Of a DNA stretch of 64,000 bases, positions 1 through 9,673 are shown in pieces. The DNA is from an uncultured Bacteroidales bacterium (GTDB lineage Bacteria; Bacteroidota; Bacteroidia; Bacteroidales; UBA932): assembly GCA_944326245.1 (NCBI GenBank), contig CALVDF010000012.1:1-64000 (forward strand). Reading direction: 5' to 3'. Positions within the stretch are counted from its first letter, which is position 1, and every line of letters begins with the position of its first letter. A program made the translations under genes and the position numbers. The notes beneath the pieces are model-generated. The model was not told the DNA's origin. It was given only the letters and a program-made list of their open reading frames with translations, and searched no databases.

Positions 1-51
1 GAGGCCATCAGACCATTGTTGGAAGTCTTTGCTCAGGATACAAACGAGTAG
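1..51 (+). CDS. 3' end of an upstream reading frame (partial)
   Basis: Sixteen sense codons run in frame 1 from the window edge to a TAG at 49-51. They could be the tail of an upstream gene, or part of the following DUF4906/Ig gene if that gene is frameshifted. The fragment is too short to assign a function. Confidence 0.25.
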   Translation, partial: EAIRPLLEVFAQDTNE

Positions 52-101
52 GGTGACGCATTGTCAAAGTCAGGAAAATCAGACAGGTAAGGCTAAGGAA
101 C

Positions 102-2525
102 ATGAACTCTTCCGTCAGATACTTCGACACCACAAGGGCCGGATCGGACGAGGAAGTATTTTCCGAAGGGATAAGCATGGAAGGTACCGAGCTGGATGCC
201 CTGTACACCCGGGGAGTGGATTTCTACCTTACGGAAAACGCTCAGGGAGACCTGCTCACCGACAACATAGACGAGAGTACACATATTCCTCCTGCCCCCT
301 ATGACCGGCTTTGCACCTATGTGGAGTTCGTGGTGGACTACCGCACCAGCGAGCACTACAACGACAGCCTGGTTTACCGCTACTACCTCCACGACGGAAG
401 GTTTCTCGACAATTTCGACATCCTTCGCAACACAATGTACACCTGCCGGACAGTCTTTACCGGCACTGGTATCAATGAACAGTCCTGGCGGATAGACGTA
501 TCGGGGATGAAAGACCTGGTCACCGGGATCACTGTCACACCGGAGAGCCATACATTCAGGACTGAAGGCGAGACTTTCAGGTATAGTGCCGCTGTCACTC
601 CGGCATCTGCTGAAAATCCGGCAGTGACATGGCGCTCCGACAATGAGGATGTAGCCACTGTCAGTGACGACGGGACCGTAACTGCAGTAAGTGACGGCAC
701 CTGCCGCATCATCGCCACCTCGACAGACGGCACTCTGGTTTCCGGATCGGCGACTGCCGTCGTAGACACCTACAAGGAGCCGTCCTCGATAGCAGTATCA
801 CCGCCAGAGGCGGAAATGTATACCGGGGAAACACTGACTTTGACCGCAACAGTCCTTCCCGAAGATGCCAACGACAGAAGTGTCTCCTGGATATCCTCCG
901 ACCCTGCCACCGTTTCCGTATCCCGGGACGGTACGGTAAAGGCTATCAGGCCCGGCACAGCTTTCATAATAGCTTCGACTGTTGCCAATTCGCTTAAGGA
1001 CTCGGCCCGCATATCGGTAAAGGACAAGTTTTTTGCCATAGATGAGTTTCCGGCCGTACTGTACCCTTCATACAACTCCCCTGTAACAGTACCGTACAGG
1101 GCCGAACCGTCAGCCACACCGTCCTTCAGTATCATAACCAATTCCGGTGACGCATCAGGGGCATCTGTATCCGGAGACATTGTAACTGCCTCGAACCCTG
1201 GAATCAGCCAAGGGGAAATAGGTTCCTACACTCTGACAGCCACAGTCCACGGAATAACCTCCAGCCGTGACTTCAGTGTCAACGCAGGCAGTATCGTGCT
1301 TCCGGACAATGCCACCATGTACCCTGAAAAAAGGGAAAGGATCCTGCCCAGGGAACTTATACCATCATACATAGATGTATCGTGGACATCTTCGGATCCT
1401 CGGATAGCTACCGTGGACCAGAACGGAACCATATCCACAAAAGGTTTGGGCAGATGCACCATCCAGGCCAAAACAGCTGCCGGAGCCTGGGACGACATGA
1501 CCGTAAATGTAACGCTTCCAGCCCTTTTGTTCTCCGATACCGTAATCACCGCTTACGAAGGAGGTCAGCTGACCCTGTCGGCAAGAACTGTCCCCAGGTC
1601 AGACTTCGAGCTGGAATTCAGCGTTGTCAGCGGGGAAGAGTATATTTCTGTCACAGGCAACACACTTACAGGTCTCAAGCGCACGCCTATACGACAGAAT
1701 GCAAAAGTTATGGCGAGATACAGGGACTTTCCGGACGTCTACCGTACGGCCGAGGTAGCCGTACGTCCTTGCCTGAGTGTGTCAATTTCCGGCAACGACC
1801 GTATGGTCAACACTTTCGGGCACACGTCCGTAGGAAACTTCTCGGGCGGTGTAAGCAATTATATAAAACTTGACGTCTTCCGTGCCCCCCACGTAGACAT
1901 CGTATGGAAGATTTCGGATACCGAAGGCAATGACTGCACGGAAATGTTCAACATCTCCGGCAGCTACATTCTTTCTCCGGTATCCCGCTACGCCAACGGT
2001 ACCTACACCCTCACGGGATGGGACCAGTCCGGGAAATATTCTACGGCATCTGTAAAATTCCATGTATACCAATTGCTCACATACGAAGTAGGGTTAGGTG
2101 AATACTCACTCTTCAACGTGGGGAACGTACAATACTACCAGGTATCCCTCTTTGCCCGCTGGTCGCAGGAATCCTGGGCATTCATGGGACAGGACCTGAG
2201 AAACACCCTCACATCCACCGGTCTGGTCGCACATGTCGGAAACTCCAATGAATACTTCCGCATAGGGGCATACAACGAGAAAGCACTTTTCGTTGAACAC
2301 TACCAGACAAATATCAGATGGACTTCGGGAGGAATAGTCAACGATCTGCGCAGACTGTCGCCGTTGAGCTGGATACGTGTGGACCTGAGTGCCGGATCCG
2401 GATCGGTCCAGGGCATTACGGGAACCTATATCATTATACCACAGGGCACCGGGGGCAGCACGGGCTACTACTACATCAGACAGAGCAGCAGCACATTATG
2501 CAATATAGATGATTTTGTAGGCTGA
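102..2525 (+). CDS. DUF4906/bacterial Ig-like (Big_2) surface protein, probably N-terminally truncated
   Basis: Probable exported surface protein of Bacteroidales. Residues 1-135 look like the C-terminal part of a DUF4906 domain: a FYLTENAQG-like segment, then YVEFVVDY, and a closing NEQSWRIDV. Three Big_2 Ig-like repeats follow at about 141-222, 227-308 and 397-475, each with a W-x-S-D/S-D-P, A-T-V and DGT(V/I) core. The rest (about 480-807) is beta-rich and of unknown fold. ATG at 102 is the first methionine codon of the open frame, but it gives no signal peptide. The 15 codons before it (after a TGA at 54-56) still read like DUF4906 (V-R-L-R-N-M). The true start therefore probably lies upstream, in another frame or beyond the window, and the gene may be frameshifted. 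Specific function unknown; adhesin or fimbria-associated roles are typical of relatives. Confidence 0.7.
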   Translation: MNSSVRYFDTTRAGSDEEVFSEGISMEGTELDALYTRGVDFYLTENAQGDLLTDNIDESTHIPPAPYDRLCTYVEFVVDYRTSEHYNDSLVYRYYLHDGRFLDNFDILRNTMYTCRTVFTGTGINEQSWRIDVSGMKDLVTGITVTPESHTFRTEGETFRYSAAVTPASAENPAVTWRSDNEDVATVSDDGTVTAVSDGTCRIIATSTDGTLVSGSATAVVDTYKEPSSIAVSPPEAEMYTGETLTLTATVLPEDANDRSVSWISSDPATVSVSRDGTVKAIRPGTAFIIASTVANSLKDSARISVKDKFFAIDEFPAVLYPSYNSPVTVPYRAEPSATPSFSIITNSGDASGASVSGDIVTASNPGISQGEIGSYTLTATVHGITSSRDFSVNAGSIVLPDNATMYPEKRERILPRELIPSYIDVSWTSSDPRIATVDQNGTISTKGLGRCTIQAKTAAGAWDDMTVNVTLPALLFSDTVITAYEGGQLTLSARTVPRSDFELEFSVVSGEEYISVTGNTLTGLKRTPIRQNAKVMARYRDFPDVYRTAEVAVRPCLSVSISGNDRMVNTFGHTSVGNFSGGVSNYIKLDVFRAPHVDIVWKISDTEGNDCTEMFNISGSYILSPVSRYANGTYTLTGWDQSGKYSTASVKFHVYQLLTYEVGLGEYSLFNVGNVQYYQVSLFARWSQESWAFMGQDLRNTLTSTGLVAHVGNSNEYFRIGAYNEKALFVEHYQTNIRWTSGGIVNDLRRLSPLSWIRVDLSAGSGSVQGITGTYIIIPQGTGGSTGYYYIRQSSSTLCNIDDFVG

Positions 2526-2565
2526 GAATGAAGCATCTTGAGGTACAACATGCAACAAATTCCGT

Positions 2566-2573
2566 TAATTTTG
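2566..2573 (+). promoter_or_regulatory. Bacteroidota -7 promoter element (TAATTTTG)
   Basis: Matches TAnnTTTG, 28 nt before the M28 peptidase start. No clear TTTG -33 element is seen at the usual spacing. Confidence 0.45.
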
Positions 2574-2601
2574 GGATGCATATCTTTTAATATCCTGATT
2601 T

Positions 2602-4293
2602 ATGAAAAACACATCCCGCACATTGCTTGCAAAAGCTGCGGCTGCGGTATTTTCCGTCATGCCCATACAGGCCTTTGCGTATGTTCCCACGGAACCGGAC
2701 TCTGTTGTCCTCAAGATCATCAGCCTCGCACAGGAAGACAACCGGACCATGGAGCATCTTGATATCCTTACAAACCGTTTCGGAGGCCGGCCCATCGGCT
2801 CCGATGCCTATACCCATGCCGTAGACTGGGCCGCATACATGTTCGGCAAATGGGGTCTGGAAGTATACAGGGAATATGCAGGGGAAGTCTCCGTAGGTTT
2901 CAACAGGGGACCATGGTCCGGCCGTCTTGTAAACGGCAATGAATCACTCCACTTTGTTACACCTTCATATACGGCAGGCACCAAAGGCCTGCAAAGAGGA
3001 CACGTAGTCATGGAGCCCAGGACAAGGGCAGAATTCGAAAGGATGAAACAGACCTTGAAGGGTGCATGGGTCCTCATAGGAGGGACAAGCAAGGGATGGC
3101 CCATTGACTACTCCGGAAGAGGGGATGCACGCAGGGCGGAAATAATCGCCAGGAACGACTCAATCTCCGGCATAAATGACAGTATACGCAGGTATAATAG
3201 AAGTATTTTCACACAAAGGAGGGACCTTGAGCGGCAGCTGCAGACGGCATCGGCAAGACAGGCTGTAAAAATCAGGGCCAGAATGGATGCCCTGCAGGAG
3301 AAGGAACTGCTTCCTCTCATAGAAGAGCCTGCTCTCTTCTACAGGGAAATGGTTGAAGCAGGTGCCCTCGGCATCATTCAGTCTGCACCTGTTCCGCTTG
3401 CAGCCCTTTATGACAGGGCCAATGTCGATGACGGGCACATGACATGGGACAACCTCCCTACTCTGCCGGACATCAAACTGGATTACAGGCAGTATGACAG
3501 GATAAAGGAGATGGTGGAACTGAGGGAATACGTTGAACTCGAATTCGACATACGCAACCATTTCTACATGGGTCCCGTACCGTACTGCAATGTAGTGGCC
3601 GTCCTCCGCGGCACCGAACTTCCTGACGAGTATGTCATCTGCGGAGGACACCTCGACAGTTACGACGCAGGTACCGGCGGAGTGGACTGCGGTACTGGAG
3701 TGGCTCCTGCCATGGAAGCTGCAAGGCTTCTTACCGCCGCCGGTGCAAAACCCAAACGTTCCATCGTATTCGCCCTGTGGGCAGGAGAGGAATTCGGTCT
3801 TCTGGGTTCAAAGGCCTGGGTCGCATCGCATCCCGACAAACTGCCTCACATAGTCAACTACTTCAACCGCGACGGAGGGCCTACCGTTGCAAACAGCATG
3901 TCGGTCCCTGAAGAATGGTACGATATGCTCGTCCCTGTCTGCCGCCCGCTGGAAGACCTCGATCCCCGCTTTGAATTCGAGCTGAAGGTCAGTGACAGAT
4001 ACCCGATGGCCATCCCTGAAAAGGCCGGCGGATCCGACCATGCCTATTTCATGATGAACGGAGTGCCCACAATCAGCCTTGGGACAGGAGACCCGCTGGG
4101 CTACAACTTCAGCTACGGGGAGATATGGCATACAGACCGGGACCTGTACACCAAGAGTATTCCTGAATACATGGAACACACTTCTGTAGTAAACGCCATA
4201 ATCCTTTGGGGTATCGCAAATCTGCCGGAGAAGCTACCGGCCGATGCTGTTTATCTCCACGATAGACAATCAAAAAGCCGGGGCGATAAATAA
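2602..4293 (+). CDS. Secreted M28-family zinc metallopeptidase
   Basis: Predicted exported aminopeptidase/carboxypeptidase-Q-like enzyme that trims peptides outside the cytoplasm. A signal peptide occupies about residues 1-26 (MKNTSRTLL..., ending QAFA). The M28 catalytic domain has the expected di-zinc ligands: His in GGHLDS (about 349), Asp in GGVDCGTG, the Glu pair in WAGEEFG (about 395), Asp in FNRDGG and His in GSDHAYF (about 480). Between the N-terminal part and the catalytic core lies a PA-like segment interrupted by a charged, coiled-coil-like insert (about 187-240, rich in R, Q and E). At 563 aa it is of ordinary length for the PA-M28 group. A TAATTTTG box precedes it. The TonB-dependent receptor and alpha-galactosidase follow on the same strand, which suggests nutrient scavenging. 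The exact substrate cannot be told. Confidence 0.88.
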   Translation: MKNTSRTLLAKAAAAVFSVMPIQAFAYVPTEPDSVVLKIISLAQEDNRTMEHLDILTNRFGGRPIGSDAYTHAVDWAAYMFGKWGLEVYREYAGEVSVGFNRGPWSGRLVNGNESLHFVTPSYTAGTKGLQRGHVVMEPRTRAEFERMKQTLKGAWVLIGGTSKGWPIDYSGRGDARRAEIIARNDSISGINDSIRRYNRSIFTQRRDLERQLQTASARQAVKIRARMDALQEKELLPLIEEPALFYREMVEAGALGIIQSAPVPLAALYDRANVDDGHMTWDNLPTLPDIKLDYRQYDRIKEMVELREYVELEFDIRNHFYMGPVPYCNVVAVLRGTELPDEYVICGGHLDSYDAGTGGVDCGTGVAPAMEAARLLTAAGAKPKRSIVFALWAGEEFGLLGSKAWVASHPDKLPHIVNYFNRDGGPTVANSMSVPEEWYDMLVPVCRPLEDLDPRFEFELKVSDRYPMAIPEKAGGSDHAYFMMNGVPTISLGTGDPLGYNFSYGEIWHTDRDLYTKSIPEYMEHTSVVNAIILWGIANLPEKLPADAVYLHDRQSKSRGDK

Positions 4294-4318
4294 ATATCCC
4301 GAATTGGAATATTTCACA

Positions 4319-4326
4319 TAATTTTG
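4319..4326 (+). promoter_or_regulatory. Bacteroidota -7 promoter element (TAATTTTG)
   Basis: TAnnTTTG match 21 nt ahead of the TonB-dependent receptor start, so that gene may have its own promoter after the peptidase. No good -33 element is seen. Confidence 0.45.
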
Positions 4327-4347
4327 CGGCAGTAAACGCTATATGTC

Positions 4348-6645
4348 ATGAAAGTCTATAGATTGCAACATGTTGCGGTTTCTGCCGCAATGATTATGAT
4401 GTCATCGCTGCTTTCATATGCGCAGAATGACAAAGTACTGAGTGCCGAAAAGGACACGATTGCCGCAAAACAGCCGGAAAAGGCAGCCGGCAGCGAACGC
4501 AATGTCATGCTCAATGCTTCTGATGCCAACAAGCCACGCGAGATCCAGATCGGCCTCCCCAGCGAGGATGTCAATGTCTACGAGAACGGATTGCCGGCAG
4601 TCTATTCATCCGCAGTGCACAGGCTTGCAGCACACTGGAGAAGCGATGCCAGTCTGGGGGAAGTCGGGTTGCTCACCCCGTCCGAATCAGCCATAATGAC
4701 CGGCAACATCGCATACGCCGTCAACTCCTTCAGCCGCCTTGGACAGAAGGAATTCAAAGGCATCGTCAACTACAGGGCCAACCATTTCGGGATGCAGCAG
4801 TTCGACATGAACATATCCGGCGGCATCGGGGACAAATGGCTCTATACCGCCAGCGTATACCAGAATTTCGATCCCGGCAGCTTCGACATCGTGATTGACG
4901 ACTTCGCTGACAGGACCCAGATATATCATGCCGGCATAACCAGACTGATCGGCCGCCGCAACCAGGGGAAGATATCCCTCCTCTACAAATACGCCGCCAG
5001 CCGCAACCCCGGCAACTATGTCAACCAGGCTCCTTTCTTCTACGTGGGCGACGGTTCCGTAAAGGAACTGCCAGGCTTCCACCTTGGAACATCCTCCTAT
5101 GCACCCAGATACGGAGACATCGAGTACATGGACATAATGACCGGCGACATGGTCAAGGCCAATCTGCGCGATCTTACCCACAACCGGTCCCACGAGGTGA
5201 CTCTGCTGAGTGACTATACCTTCAACAACGGCATGAAGTTTACCCTCAACATGAAGTACATGAACGCCCCCGAGGCCAATTATGTGGATTTCGGAGGAAG
5301 TACCATATCACATGTGTCTGCCGAAGACGGATACCTTGACTACGGCGGGAACCCATACGAAGGTCTGGTTGAAGGCCGCCGTACATGGCTGCATTTCGGA
5401 AAAGTTCAGGACTTTCTGGTTACTTCCGAGCTGCACCACCAGTTGGGCAACCACGGCCTGCGTCTCGGACTCAACGAATGGTTCTACCATCTGGACTACC
5501 ACTCGTCATCCTTCCAGTGGACAGGGTCGGTACAGGAGTATCCTGAAATACTGACAGCACCGGACGGAACAAGATTCCGCGGATTCAATGAGCTGAGTCC
5601 GGAATATACCGTAGGGTATGAGAACAAGCTGGCCCTGTACCTGACCGACAACTGGCAGATAACTCCCAAAATCAACCTCTACTACGGAGGCCGTATCGAA
5701 TACTACCGTATGGCAGCCGACCAGATACCTTACGCCAGGTATTCGGGCTTCCATATCGGGGACACCCACGACTACAACGGAACCGTCACCACTATCGAGC
5801 CCCGCTACATCGTAAAGGACAAGCTCAACTACGCTGCCACGGCCCGCTTTACCTACAATATCGTCAAAGGTTTCGGAGTCACTGCCGACGGTACTGTAGC
5901 CACCCGCTTCCCCCGCATCAACGAATATGCCGGCACGGGTCCTACTGAGGAGCAGTACAACCGCGTCGTAATCCCCCTCATCCGTGGAGGTATATTCTAC
6001 AAAAACGACTGGATAGACCTCACGTCAATGGTGACCTATATCGCCAAAACCAACAACATCGACCAGCAGAATATCACGAAACCAGGAACTACTGAGTCCA
6101 AGACCACCCTGCTCATCTACGACATACAGACTCTGGGATGGACCACTTCGGCAGAGATCGATCCTTTCAAGGGATTTCATCTCCATGCCCTGTTCACATA
6201 CCAGAAGCCAATGTACAACAACTACCAGACTACCGTGACCTTCAGCGACGGCACCACCAGTACCCTCAACGCCAACGGCAACATCGTCAAGGAGATTCCG
6301 CAGATACTCATAGAGCTGGATCCCAGCTACAACATCACTGATGATCTGAGGGTCTGGCTGAGTTTCCGTTACTTCGGGAAAACCTATGCCAACCTTACCG
6401 ACGCCCTGTTCTTCAAGGGCCGCTGGGAGACATTCGGAGGTATCAACTGGACTGTCAACGAACATCTGGCCCTCGGCGTCAGTGTCATCAACTTCCTCAA
6501 CCAGAAGGGGGCCAGCGGCACCATCAACGGTTCCGAGCTGATAGAGCCGGATGAGGTTGCCGCTTTCATAGGCGACGGCATCTACATGAGCGGAACCTAC
6601 CTGAGACCTTTTACGGTCGAATTCAGCGCAAGCATCAAGTTCTGA
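4348..6645 (+). CDS. TonB-dependent receptor-like outer membrane protein
   Basis: Probable outer-membrane active-transport channel of 765 aa. Residues 1-25 are a signal peptide ending SYAQ. A short polar linker leads to a plug-like segment (about 55-130, with P-R-E-I-Q-I and E-N-G-L-P motifs). A long beta-barrel follows with alternating aromatic strands (such as LYYGGRIEYY and LRVWLSFRYFG) and the chain ends in the aromatic F typical of BAM substrates. No carboxypeptidase-D-like N-terminal repeat and no SusD partner is seen, so this is not a classical Sus pair. It lies 25 nt before a GH36 galactosidase and behind a secreted peptidase, so an oligosaccharide or peptide ligand is plausible. Ligand unknown. 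Confidence 0.8.
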   Translation: MKVYRLQHVAVSAAMIMMSSLLSYAQNDKVLSAEKDTIAAKQPEKAAGSERNVMLNASDANKPREIQIGLPSEDVNVYENGLPAVYSSAVHRLAAHWRSDASLGEVGLLTPSESAIMTGNIAYAVNSFSRLGQKEFKGIVNYRANHFGMQQFDMNISGGIGDKWLYTASVYQNFDPGSFDIVIDDFADRTQIYHAGITRLIGRRNQGKISLLYKYAASRNPGNYVNQAPFFYVGDGSVKELPGFHLGTSSYAPRYGDIEYMDIMTGDMVKANLRDLTHNRSHEVTLLSDYTFNNGMKFTLNMKYMNAPEANYVDFGGSTISHVSAEDGYLDYGGNPYEGLVEGRRTWLHFGKVQDFLVTSELHHQLGNHGLRLGLNEWFYHLDYHSSSFQWTGSVQEYPEILTAPDGTRFRGFNELSPEYTVGYENKLALYLTDNWQITPKINLYYGGRIEYYRMAADQIPYARYSGFHIGDTHDYNGTVTTIEPRYIVKDKLNYAATARFTYNIVKGFGVTADGTVATRFPRINEYAGTGPTEEQYNRVVIPLIRGGIFYKNDWIDLTSMVTYIAKTNNIDQQNITKPGTTESKTTLLIYDIQTLGWTTSAEIDPFKGFHLHALFTYQKPMYNNYQTTVTFSDGTTSTLNANGNIVKEIPQILIELDPSYNITDDLRVWLSFRYFGKTYANLTDALFFKGRWETFGGINWTVNEHLALGVSVINFLNQKGASGTINGSELIEPDEVAAFIGDGIYMSGTYLRPFTVEFSASIKF

Positions 6646-6670
6646 AAAGTCCAACTAAATAAAATACATC

Positions 6671-8866
6671 ATGAGAAATATTCTAATTACAGCTGCAATA
6701 GCCTGTGTATCCTTAGGCCAGGCTTTTGCACAGGAACAGCAGCTGATCCGCATCTCGACAGACAATACGGATCTCATTCTGCAGGTAGCCCCCAACGGGC
6801 GCCTCTACCAGTCCTATTACGGAGCGAAACTTCTGCATTTAAGCGATTTCGAGAATTTTCCGTGGTATGTCCATGCCGGATCGGACGGCAGCATAACCAC
6901 AAGGGGATGGGAAGTCTACAGCGGATCCGGCAATGAGGATTACTTCGAACCTGCCATCGGCATAGTGCACAGCGACGGCAATCCGTCCACATGGCTCTAC
7001 TATGTCTCGTCATCCACTGAACAGACCGACGGCGGCACCCATACCGTAATCAATCTCAGGGACGACAAATATCCTGTCGACGTCACCCTGCACTACATGG
7101 CCTACACTGCAGAGGATGTCATCAAGACATGGAGTGAAATCTCACACAGGGAGAAAAAACCTGTCACACTGTTCAGATACGCATCCACAATGCTGTATTT
7201 CAACCGCAACAGCTACTATCTGACCGAATTCAGCAGCGACTGGGCCAGGGAGGTGCAGATGAGCACGCAACAGCTCCAGCCAGGCAAAAAGATACTGGAC
7301 ACAAAGCTGGGCAGCCGTGCTGCAATGCACATGCAGCCTTTCTTCGAGCTCGGCCTTGACCAGCCGGCACAGGAGATGCAGGGCGATGTACTCATGGGTA
7401 CAATAGGATGGACCGGCAATTTCAGGTTCACGTTTGAAGTCGACAATGCCGGCAATCTCCGCGTCATCCCCGCCATCAACCCATATGCTTCCGCATACAG
7501 GCTGGCAGCAGGTGAAGTATTCACTACCCCTGAATTCATCTTTACCCTCAGTCATGAAGGAACCGGCAAAGGCAGCCGCAATCTGCAGGCATGGGCACGC
7601 AGGTACCAGCTGAAGGACGGAGCAGGCAGCAGGCTGACTCTGCTCAACAACTGGGAAAATACTGGATTCGACTTCAATCAGGAGATTCTGGCCGGGCTCA
7701 TGAAAGAAGCCAGGCACCTGGGAGTGGACATGTTCCTGCTCGACGACGGATGGTTCGGAAACAAATACCCCAGAAAAGATGACCACGCGGGACTCGGTGA
7801 CTGGGAAGTAACCCGCAGCAAGCTGCCCGGCGGCATCAAAGCCCTGACAGATGCTGCCGACGAGACCGGAGTCAAGTTCGGCATATGGATAGAGCCTGAA
7901 ATGGTCAATCCCAACAGCGAGCTCTTCGAGAAGCATCCTGACTGGGCCATCCACTACCCCAACAGGGAAATGTATTTCTACCGCAACCAGCTGGTCCTCG
8001 ACCTCAGCAACCCCGAAGTACAGGAATACGTCTACGGCATCGTGGACCGCATCCTCACAGAAAATCCCGGTGTGGCTTACTTCAAATGGGACTGCAACAG
8101 CCCCATTACCAACATCTACTCCCCTTACCTCAAAGACAGTCAGGGACAGATGTACATAGACCATGTGCGCGGAATATACAATGTACTGAAAAAGGTTAAG
8201 GAGAATCATCCCGACACCCCGATGATGATGTGCTCAGGAGGCGGAGCCCGCTGCGACTACGAGGCCCTGAAATATTTTACCGAATTCTGGTGCAGCGACA
8301 ACACCGATCCCGTCGAACGCCTGTACATCCAGTGGGGCTTCTCCCAGTTCTTCCCTGCCAAGGCCATGTGCGCCCACGTGACCAGCTGGAACAAGACTGC
8401 TTCCGTCAAATTCCGTACAGACGTGGCTTCGATGTGCAAACTGGGATTCGACATAGGACTCAAGGAGATGACTCCAGATGAGCTTGAATACTGCCAGGAA
8501 GCAGTAGCGAACTGGAAGGAATTCCAGCCTTCCATCATGGACGGGGACCAGTACAGACTGGTATCGCCATACGAAAGCGACCACATGGCTGTCAACTACG
8601 TAAGCCAGGACAAGCGTCAGGCCATCCTCTTCGCATACGACATCTACCCCAGATACCAGGCCAAACTGATGGCCGTTAAGCTGCAGGGCCTGGATCCCGA
8701 CACCATGTACAAGGTAGAGGAAATAAACCTGATGCCTGGAACAGAGTCAGCTTTGGAGTGCAACGGCAAAGTATTCTCCGGTGACTGGCTCATGAAAGTG
8801 GGACTCGACGTATTCGGCTTCGCCCACGAACAGAGCCACGTGCTGGCCGTTACCGCAGTAGAGTAA
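6671..8866 (+). CDS. Alpha-galactosidase, glycoside hydrolase family 36
   Basis: Exported retaining alpha-galactosidase that releases terminal alpha-linked galactose (raffinose-family sugars or galactolipid/galactomannan side chains). A signal peptide covers residues 1-20 (ends GQAFAQ). An N-terminal beta-sandwich (to about 320) precedes the (beta/alpha)8 barrel, which carries LLDDGWFG, the nucleophile Asp474 in YFKWDCN, a CSGGGARCD segment and the acid/base Asp543 in CSDNTD. These are the GH36 signatures. A C-terminal beta domain closes the protein. The 731 aa length is normal for AgaA-type enzymes. The gene follows the TonB-dependent receptor by 25 nt, so the two are probably cotranscribed. 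It converges with rlmB 30 nt downstream, with no clear terminator between. Confidence 0.93.
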   Translation: MRNILITAAIACVSLGQAFAQEQQLIRISTDNTDLILQVAPNGRLYQSYYGAKLLHLSDFENFPWYVHAGSDGSITTRGWEVYSGSGNEDYFEPAIGIVHSDGNPSTWLYYVSSSTEQTDGGTHTVINLRDDKYPVDVTLHYMAYTAEDVIKTWSEISHREKKPVTLFRYASTMLYFNRNSYYLTEFSSDWAREVQMSTQQLQPGKKILDTKLGSRAAMHMQPFFELGLDQPAQEMQGDVLMGTIGWTGNFRFTFEVDNAGNLRVIPAINPYASAYRLAAGEVFTTPEFIFTLSHEGTGKGSRNLQAWARRYQLKDGAGSRLTLLNNWENTGFDFNQEILAGLMKEARHLGVDMFLLDDGWFGNKYPRKDDHAGLGDWEVTRSKLPGGIKALTDAADETGVKFGIWIEPEMVNPNSELFEKHPDWAIHYPNREMYFYRNQLVLDLSNPEVQEYVYGIVDRILTENPGVAYFKWDCNSPITNIYSPYLKDSQGQMYIDHVRGIYNVLKKVKENHPDTPMMMCSGGGARCDYEALKYFTEFWCSDNTDPVERLYIQWGFSQFFPAKAMCAHVTSWNKTASVKFRTDVASMCKLGFDIGLKEMTPDELEYCQEAVANWKEFQPSIMDGDQYRLVSPYESDHMAVNYVSQDKRQAILFAYDIYPRYQAKLMAVKLQGLDPDTMYKVEEINLMPGTESALECNGKVFSGDWLMKVGLDVFGFAHEQSHVLAVTAVE

Positions 8867-8896
8867 TGATTGTTGCCCTGACCGGTTCCACTCGAT

Positions 8897-9652
8897 CTAC
8901 TGCATTCTCTGGCGCACGGCCTCGAACAGCATTATGGAGGCAGCGACCGAGACATTGAGGGAACCGATGTCACCCCTCATGGGGATTCTGGCCTGCACGT
9001 CGCACAGAGCCAACGTCGAGTCAGCGATACCCCTACCCTCAGAGCCCATGACGAAAGCCGTGGGCTTTTTCATGTCCACACCATAGATCAGGCCTTCGGC
9101 CTTTTCAGTGGCGGCCACTACCTGGAATCCCCTTTCCTTCAGATAATAAAGCGGAATCCGAAGATTCTTGCACTTGGCCACTCCTATCCTGAGCAGGGCT
9201 CCCGCCGAAGCCTTTACACCGTCGGCATTGATGGCGGCACCGCCCTTTGCAGGAAGGATGATGCCTCCTGCCCCTGCACATTCAGCGGTACGTGCCACTG
9301 CTCCCAGGTTGCGGACATCGCTCACTCCGTCGAGCAGGACAAACAGCGGGGCCGGGTCCTTGGCGAATGCCCTGTCCACCATTTCCTCCAGAGGGACGTA
9401 GTCGATCTGCGGCAGATATGCCACCACGCCCTGATTCTTGCCTCCGCGGAAGCGCGCAAGCCGTTCTGCAGGTACGAACTGGAAAGGTATTCCGCGGCTG
9501 TCAAGTTCGGTAAGGAGCTGGCGGAACTGCTGTCCTTCGAGTCCCTGCTTCAGCAGCACTTTTTCTATCTGTCTTCCCGACAGCACGGCCTCCAGGACCG
9601 GATGCATGCCGTAGAGATGATATGCGTTTTCTTTCTTGTCTGTATTTTCCAT
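8897..9652 (-). CDS. rlmB: 23S rRNA 2'-O-ribose methyltransferase RlmB (TrmH/SpoU family)
   Basis: SAM-dependent enzyme of the SPOUT superfamily, expected to methylate the 2'-O of a guanosine in the 23S rRNA P-loop (G2251 in E. coli numbering). Residues 1-80 form the L30e-like RNA-binding domain (YHLYGMHPVLEA). The SPOUT domain shows motif 1 NLGAVAR (115-121), motif 2 VMGSEGRGI (201-209) and motif 3 IPMRGDIGSLNVSVA (223-237). The 251 aa length is typical. It is the last gene of the valS-thioesterase-tatA-tatC-ABC-F-rlmB series and starts 21 nt after the ABC-F gene. Substrate assignment within the TrmH family is inferred from the RlmB-like N-terminal domain. Confidence 0.9.
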   Translation of the reverse strand: MENTDKKENAYHLYGMHPVLEAVLSGRQIEKVLLKQGLEGQQFRQLLTELDSRGIPFQFVPAERLARFRGGKNQGVVAYLPQIDYVPLEEMVDRAFAKDPAPLFVLLDGVSDVRNLGAVARTAECAGAGGIILPAKGGAAINADGVKASAGALLRIGVAKCKNLRIPLYYLKERGFQVVAATEKAEGLIYGVDMKKPTAFVMGSEGRGIADSTLALCDVQARIPMRGDIGSLNVSVAASIMLFEAVRQRMQ

Positions 9653-9673
9653 GATCTATGATATATTGTCCGG

